Assembly: GCF_014836845.1 (NCBI RefSeq)
Contig: NZ_JACSQA010000035.1
Location: 1 to 36,154 of the forward strand
Direction of reading: 5' to 3'
Source: Ureibacillus galli
Lineage (GTDB): Bacteria; Bacillota; Bacilli; Bacillales_A; Planococcaceae
Length of the DNA: 36,154 nucleotides
In this document: positions 33,205 to 36,154 of the stretch, one piece after another
How positions within the stretch are numbered: position 1 is the stretch's first letter
Layout: every line of letters starts with the position of its first letter
The notes under the pieces: model-generated
Databases searched by the model: none
What the model was told of the DNA's origin: nothing
Seen by the model: the letters and a program-made list of their open reading frames with translations, nothing else
Translations under genes and position numbers: made by a program

Positions 33205-34953
33205 TTATTTTATTTCTACTTTCACCCATTTTCGGACGCTATTAATGAACCATATTTGTGTACACGTTTGTAAGTCATCTAATGTCAGGATTTTCTCATG
33301 GATTTTTCCTTCATTTAATAACTTTTCCCGGAAAGTACCAGCTAATAAACCGGAATTTATAGGGGGCGTCCATCGTACACCGTCTATTTCTAAGACAACA
33401 TTTCCGTTTGTGAATTCAGTGAGTTCTTTCTTTTCATTCCAAAGAAGGACATCAAAAACATCTGGATGTTGCTTTTGAAAATATTCATAATGTTCGCGAT
33501 TGGTCGTTTTATAATAATAAAAAATATTGTTCTGATCGATTGGTGATTTTGCCAATGAAACAACTTGCTGAGATTTTACTGGTTGTAATGGTTGGACGTT
33601 AATGGAAACTTTTCCATTTTGATCAAGTAAGAGACGCAATTTATATTGACCCGTTTTGTTTTCCTCAGCAACCTTAAATAAACTGTGCTTCACTTCTTCC
33701 ATATTGAAACAATAGCCAAAATATTTCGCTGCATGAAGAAGTCGAGTTAAGTGTTCATCAAGGAAAACAAGTTCTCCATTTTGCAACAAAATACTTTCCA
33801 ATAGTTCAAACTTCGGCCGTTGAACTTCTAGAAAACTTGCTTTTGCCAATACTTCTTCATACTCTTCTTCTGTTTTAGAATCCCATGTAATACCACCACC
33901 AACTCCATAAGTTGCTTTACCTGTTTCATTGTTAACCACAACCGTTCGAATTGGAACATTAAAAATTGCTTCCTTATCAGGCGTTATGTATCCAATTGCA
34001 CCACAATAGACATCCCTTGGAGTGGATTCTAAGGATGATATAATATTCATCGTACTGATTTTAGGTGCTCCTGTAATTGATCCACAAGGGAACAGTGCTT
34101 TAAACAGTTCAAAAAAGGTCGTTTGTGGCTTTACCGTTGCTGTTACAGTAGAAGTCATTTGATGAACTGTAGGATATTGTTCGATTTGAAAAAGTTTTGG
34201 AACTTGTACTGTCATCGGTTCAGCAATCATACTTACATCGTTACGAAGTAAATCTACGATCATTACATTTTCTGCACGATTTTTCTCGGAGTAATACAAC
34301 CACTTTGCATTTTCTTCATCCTCTTGAAATGTTTTCCCTCGAGCAATAGTTCCTTTCATTGGACGTGTCGTAATTTGATTATCTTTTAAATGGAAGAACA
34401 GTTCTGGTGATGCAGATAAAATACTGAAATCACCTGTATGAATATAAGCACAATAATTAGATACTTGGGCATTTTTCAGACGATTAAAATAGGCAATATC
34501 ATCTCCTTGGAAATGGGATTGAAGACGAATAGTATAATTTGTTTGATACGTATCGCCATTTTTTATTGCATTTTGAATAGATGAAATAGACGATTCATAT
34601 TGACTCATTGTAACCTTTGGTAACCATTTTGTATGTTCGTATTGTTCATTGCTTACTAAAGATTCATGAAGAGGTTCTTTAAAAATTCCAAACCAAAGTA
34701 AAGGCATTGTCGGATTGCTATTGACTTTCATTGCTTGATCAAAAGCTGGCGCACTTTCATAAGAAACGTATCCAGCTGCATAATAGCCATCTTCAATGGC
34801 TTGTTGAATTAATTGAAAGCTTGGTAAAACTTCCTCAACTGTATAGGCAACAATAATTTTGAACGGATTTTTAAAAGTGAATGGTTTCACTTCTCCATTG
34901 GATGATGCATATTCAAAGGATAAAATTGGTTGTCTTTTATGATTTGTTTTCAT
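33205..34953 (-). CDS. pabB: Fused aminodeoxychorismate synthase component I / aminodeoxychorismate lyase
   Basis: A 582-residue bifunctional folate enzyme. The N-terminal 380 residues form a chorismate-binding PabB domain (TYQTNYTIRL, SASPELFF, TRPMKGTIARG, RAENVMIVDLLRND, PCGSITGAPK, GGGITWDS). The remaining 200 form a class IV aminotransferase-like PabC domain (LESILLQNGELVFLDEHLTRL, YYKTTNREHYE with the probable PLP lysine, EFTNGNVVLEIDG, GLLAGTFREKLL). Together they convert chorismate and ammonia to 4-amino-4-deoxychorismate and then to p-aminobenzoate. The ATG follows AAAAGGA. It is 16 nt downstream of pabA, which supplies ammonia. PabB-PabC fusions are known in several Firmicutes. Confidence 0.93.
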   Translation of the reverse strand: MKTNHKRQPILSFEYASSNGEVKPFTFKNPFKIIVAYTVEEVLPSFQLIQQAIEDGYYAAGYVSYESAPAFDQAMKVNSNPTMPLLWFGIFKEPLHESLVSNEQYEHTKWLPKVTMSQYESSISSIQNAIKNGDTYQTNYTIRLQSHFQGDDIAYFNRLKNAQVSNYCAYIHTGDFSILSASPELFFHLKDNQITTRPMKGTIARGKTFQEDEENAKWLYYSEKNRAENVMIVDLLRNDVSMIAEPMTVQVPKLFQIEQYPTVHQMTSTVTATVKPQTTFFELFKALFPCGSITGAPKISTMNIISSLESTPRDVYCGAIGYITPDKEAIFNVPIRTVVVNNETGKATYGVGGGITWDSKTEEEYEEVLAKASFLEVQRPKFELLESILLQNGELVFLDEHLTRLLHAAKYFGYCFNMEEVKHSLFKVAEENKTGQYKLRLLLDQNGKVSINVQPLQPVKSQQVVSLAKSPIDQNNIFYYYKTTNREHYEYFQKQHPDVFDVLLWNEKKELTEFTNGNVVLEIDGVRWTPPINSGLLAGTFREKLLNEGKIHEKILTLDDLQTCTQIWFINSVRKWVKVEIK

Positions 34954-34969
34954 GATTTTTAAGTCCTTT

Positions 34970-35533
34970 TCATTTTGTAAAGAAGTTTTGAATCATCTTT
35001 AAGCCCATGTCCGTTAAAATGGCTTCTGGATGAAATTGAACACCTTCAACTTTGTAACTTTTATGACGTATGGCCATAATTTCTCCTTCGGTTGTTTTGG
35101 CAGTAATGTCAAAACAGTTTGGCAATGTCGCGTCATCTACTATGAGAGAATGATAGCGTGCTACCTCTGTTGGACAAGGGAGATTGTAGAAAATAGATTG
35201 TCCGTCATGTTTAATCATAGAAGTTTTTCCGTGCATAGGAACATTCGCTTTTTTTACATTGCCATCGAATGCTTGCGCAATAATTTGGTGTCCGAGGCAT
35301 ACTCCTAAAATAGGAATTTCTCGATAGAACTTTTTAACAACTTCTAAGCAAATACCCGCTGTATCAGGATTCCCGGGACCAGGCGAAAGGACGATATAGT
35401 CAGGAGCTAACTGATTTATTTGTTCTATAGATAATTGATCGTTTCGCCGGACGATTATCTCGTGCCCAACCGTTTGAATATATTGCACTAAGTTATATGT
35501 AAAAGAATCGTAGTTATCGATAACTAAAATCAA
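34970..35533 (-). CDS. pabA: Aminodeoxychorismate/anthranilate synthase glutamine amidotransferase subunit
   Basis: A roughly 187-residue class I glutamine amidotransferase with LILVIDNYDSFTYNL at the N-terminus, oxyanion-hole motif SPGPGNPDTAG, nucleophile elbow GVCLGHQ and the His-Glu pair in VQFHPEA. It releases ammonia from glutamine for the adjacent PabB domain. The TTG at 35533 (MILVIDNYD, the usual PabA start) lies about 8 nt after GGAGAAG; the upstream ATG at 35548 overlaps that site. No trp genes are near, so a folate role is favoured, though PabA often also serves anthranilate synthase. Confidence 0.93.
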   Translation of the reverse strand: MILVIDNYDSFTYNLVQYIQTVGHEIIVRRNDQLSIEQINQLAPDYIVLSPGPGNPDTAGICLEVVKKFYREIPILGVCLGHQIIAQAFDGNVKKANVPMHGKTSMIKHDGQSIFYNLPCPTEVARYHSLIVDDATLPNCFDITAKTTEGEIMAIRHKSYKVEGVQFHPEAILTDMGLKMIQNFFTK

Positions 35534-35801
35534 ATTGAACTTCTCCATTTCTCGTTAGTAATCTGACATTTATTATAGAAGAAGTAGAACATTAATGGGA
35601 AGAATTTTATAAATGAATTTATACTTGAGTAAATATAGTTTTATTACGATGTACTTGTGGTGGTTATGTACAATAAGTAAATTAATTGTAAAGAACTTTC
35701 TATTTCAATAAATAAACTTATTATCCAATAGGAATGTATCATGATTAAACACACGATTGTTTACCCAATAAAGAATTGGATTTGAAAGGGAGTTAACATG
35801 T

Positions 35802-36059
35802 ATGGTAGTAGCTATTCCTATTATTTCAATACTTTTTTAATGTTTGCTAGCATACTATCGAAAGGAAAGGGCTCCTCAATTCTTGTAGGGTACAATGCTT
35901 GACAATGAAAAGGCGTAATACGATGTAGTAGCTTTATGCAAGTTTATCGGTAAAATGATGTATGGTATTAGTCTAGGCATAATATATATATTTTTGTCAC
36001 TTATTATTTTTTCATGGCTGTACTCCAATACAAAAAGTAGATTCAAAGAACAGGATTAA
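35802..36059 (+). pseudogene. Decayed DUF3784 small membrane protein gene
   Basis: The three-part reading MVVAIPIISILF / LMFASILSKGKGSSILVGYN / LDNEKA-stop-YDVVALCKFIGKMMYGISL matches the DUF3784 pattern (ILSKGKG..GYN.....YD..ALCKFIGK). The first break is at six T (35833-35838), where seven would keep the frame. The second, near 35897, restores the original frame. A TAA at 35916 interrupts again before YDVVALCKF. The frame then runs to TAA at 36057 through a second hydrophobic helix. ATG after GGGAG. DUF3784 function is unknown. The three lesions make a true pseudogene more likely than a single sequencing slip. Confidence 0.7.
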
Positions 36060-36087
36060 TGATAAGTGAAAGGGGACCAGATTGTCG

Positions 36088-36136
36088 ACAAAAGGCCTTC
36101 AGAATGGTCACATTCTGAAGGCCTTTTGTAATTTTG
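36088..36136. terminator. Strong bidirectional-type intrinsic terminator
   Basis: A perfect 19-bp stem, ACAAAAGGCCTTCAGAATG with its complement at 36111-36129 and loop GTCA, is followed by AATTTTG. The stem base is A/T-rich so either strand carries T residues. It closes the decayed DUF3784 transcript and may also serve a convergent gene beyond the window. Confidence 0.85.
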
Positions 36137-36154
36137 AACGTTTTTCGGGTATTT

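Overview
The window is low-GC DNA from a Firmicute of the order Bacillales, most likely a Bacillaceae or Planococcaceae species. This rests on strong GGAGG-type ribosome binding sites, many TTG starts, a Bacillus-type aa3 quinol oxidase (qoxABCD), a DUF3219 (YkvR-like) gene, CcpA-type cre sites and U-rich intrinsic terminators. No species is claimed.

Layout: (1) 1-4080 is a patchwork. It holds the tail of an IS3-like element, an APH-family phosphotransferase gene behind a 19-codon leader ORF, tRNA-Val(GAC), a methyltransferase, a DUF2071 protein, a small membrane protein and what looks like the left end of another IS3-like element. (2) 4094-7516 holds a WYL regulator divergent from an MDR oxidoreductase gene that is cut by an in-frame TGA, then a luciferase-like monooxygenase and a DUF3219 protein. 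(3) 7627-11490 is the qoxABCD operon on the minus strand; QoxA carries a histidine-rich tail. (4) 11770-14490 has two small or unknown proteins and a secreted purple-acid-phosphatase-like enzyme behind a possible Pho box.

(5) 14602-31743 is the main accessory block, a 17-kb plus-strand catabolic cluster. It encodes an acyl-CoA dehydrogenase, a Cys-less thiolase-fold protein paired with a DUF35 zinc-ribbon/OB protein, an MFS transporter, an acyl-CoA synthetase and an Opp/Dpp-type ABC importer (fused double ATPase, two permeases, lipoprotein). These are followed by an MBL-fold hydrolase, two SDR dehydrogenases, a two-subunit MaoC hydratase, a classical thiolase and a TetR regulator. Together they could import an acid, activate it with CoA and shorten it by beta-oxidation, with a possible retro-aldol step as in steroid side-chain degradation. 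The substrate is not evident. Three near-identical palindromic operators spaced 32-33 bp apart and two cre-like sites suggest TetR and CcpA control.

(6) 31954-32182 is a strong promoter, a roughly 190-nt rod-shaped structured RNA and a terminator. It resembles 6S RNA in architecture, or else is an attenuator for the next gene, a DUF1062 gene frameshifted at a T7 run. (7) 33153-35533 is pabA plus a fused pabB-pabC gene on the minus strand. (8) The right edge holds a decayed DUF3784 gene and a 19-bp terminator hairpin. Four genes or remnants are broken (MDR, DUF1062, DUF3784, IS), so the region shows ongoing decay or some assembly error.
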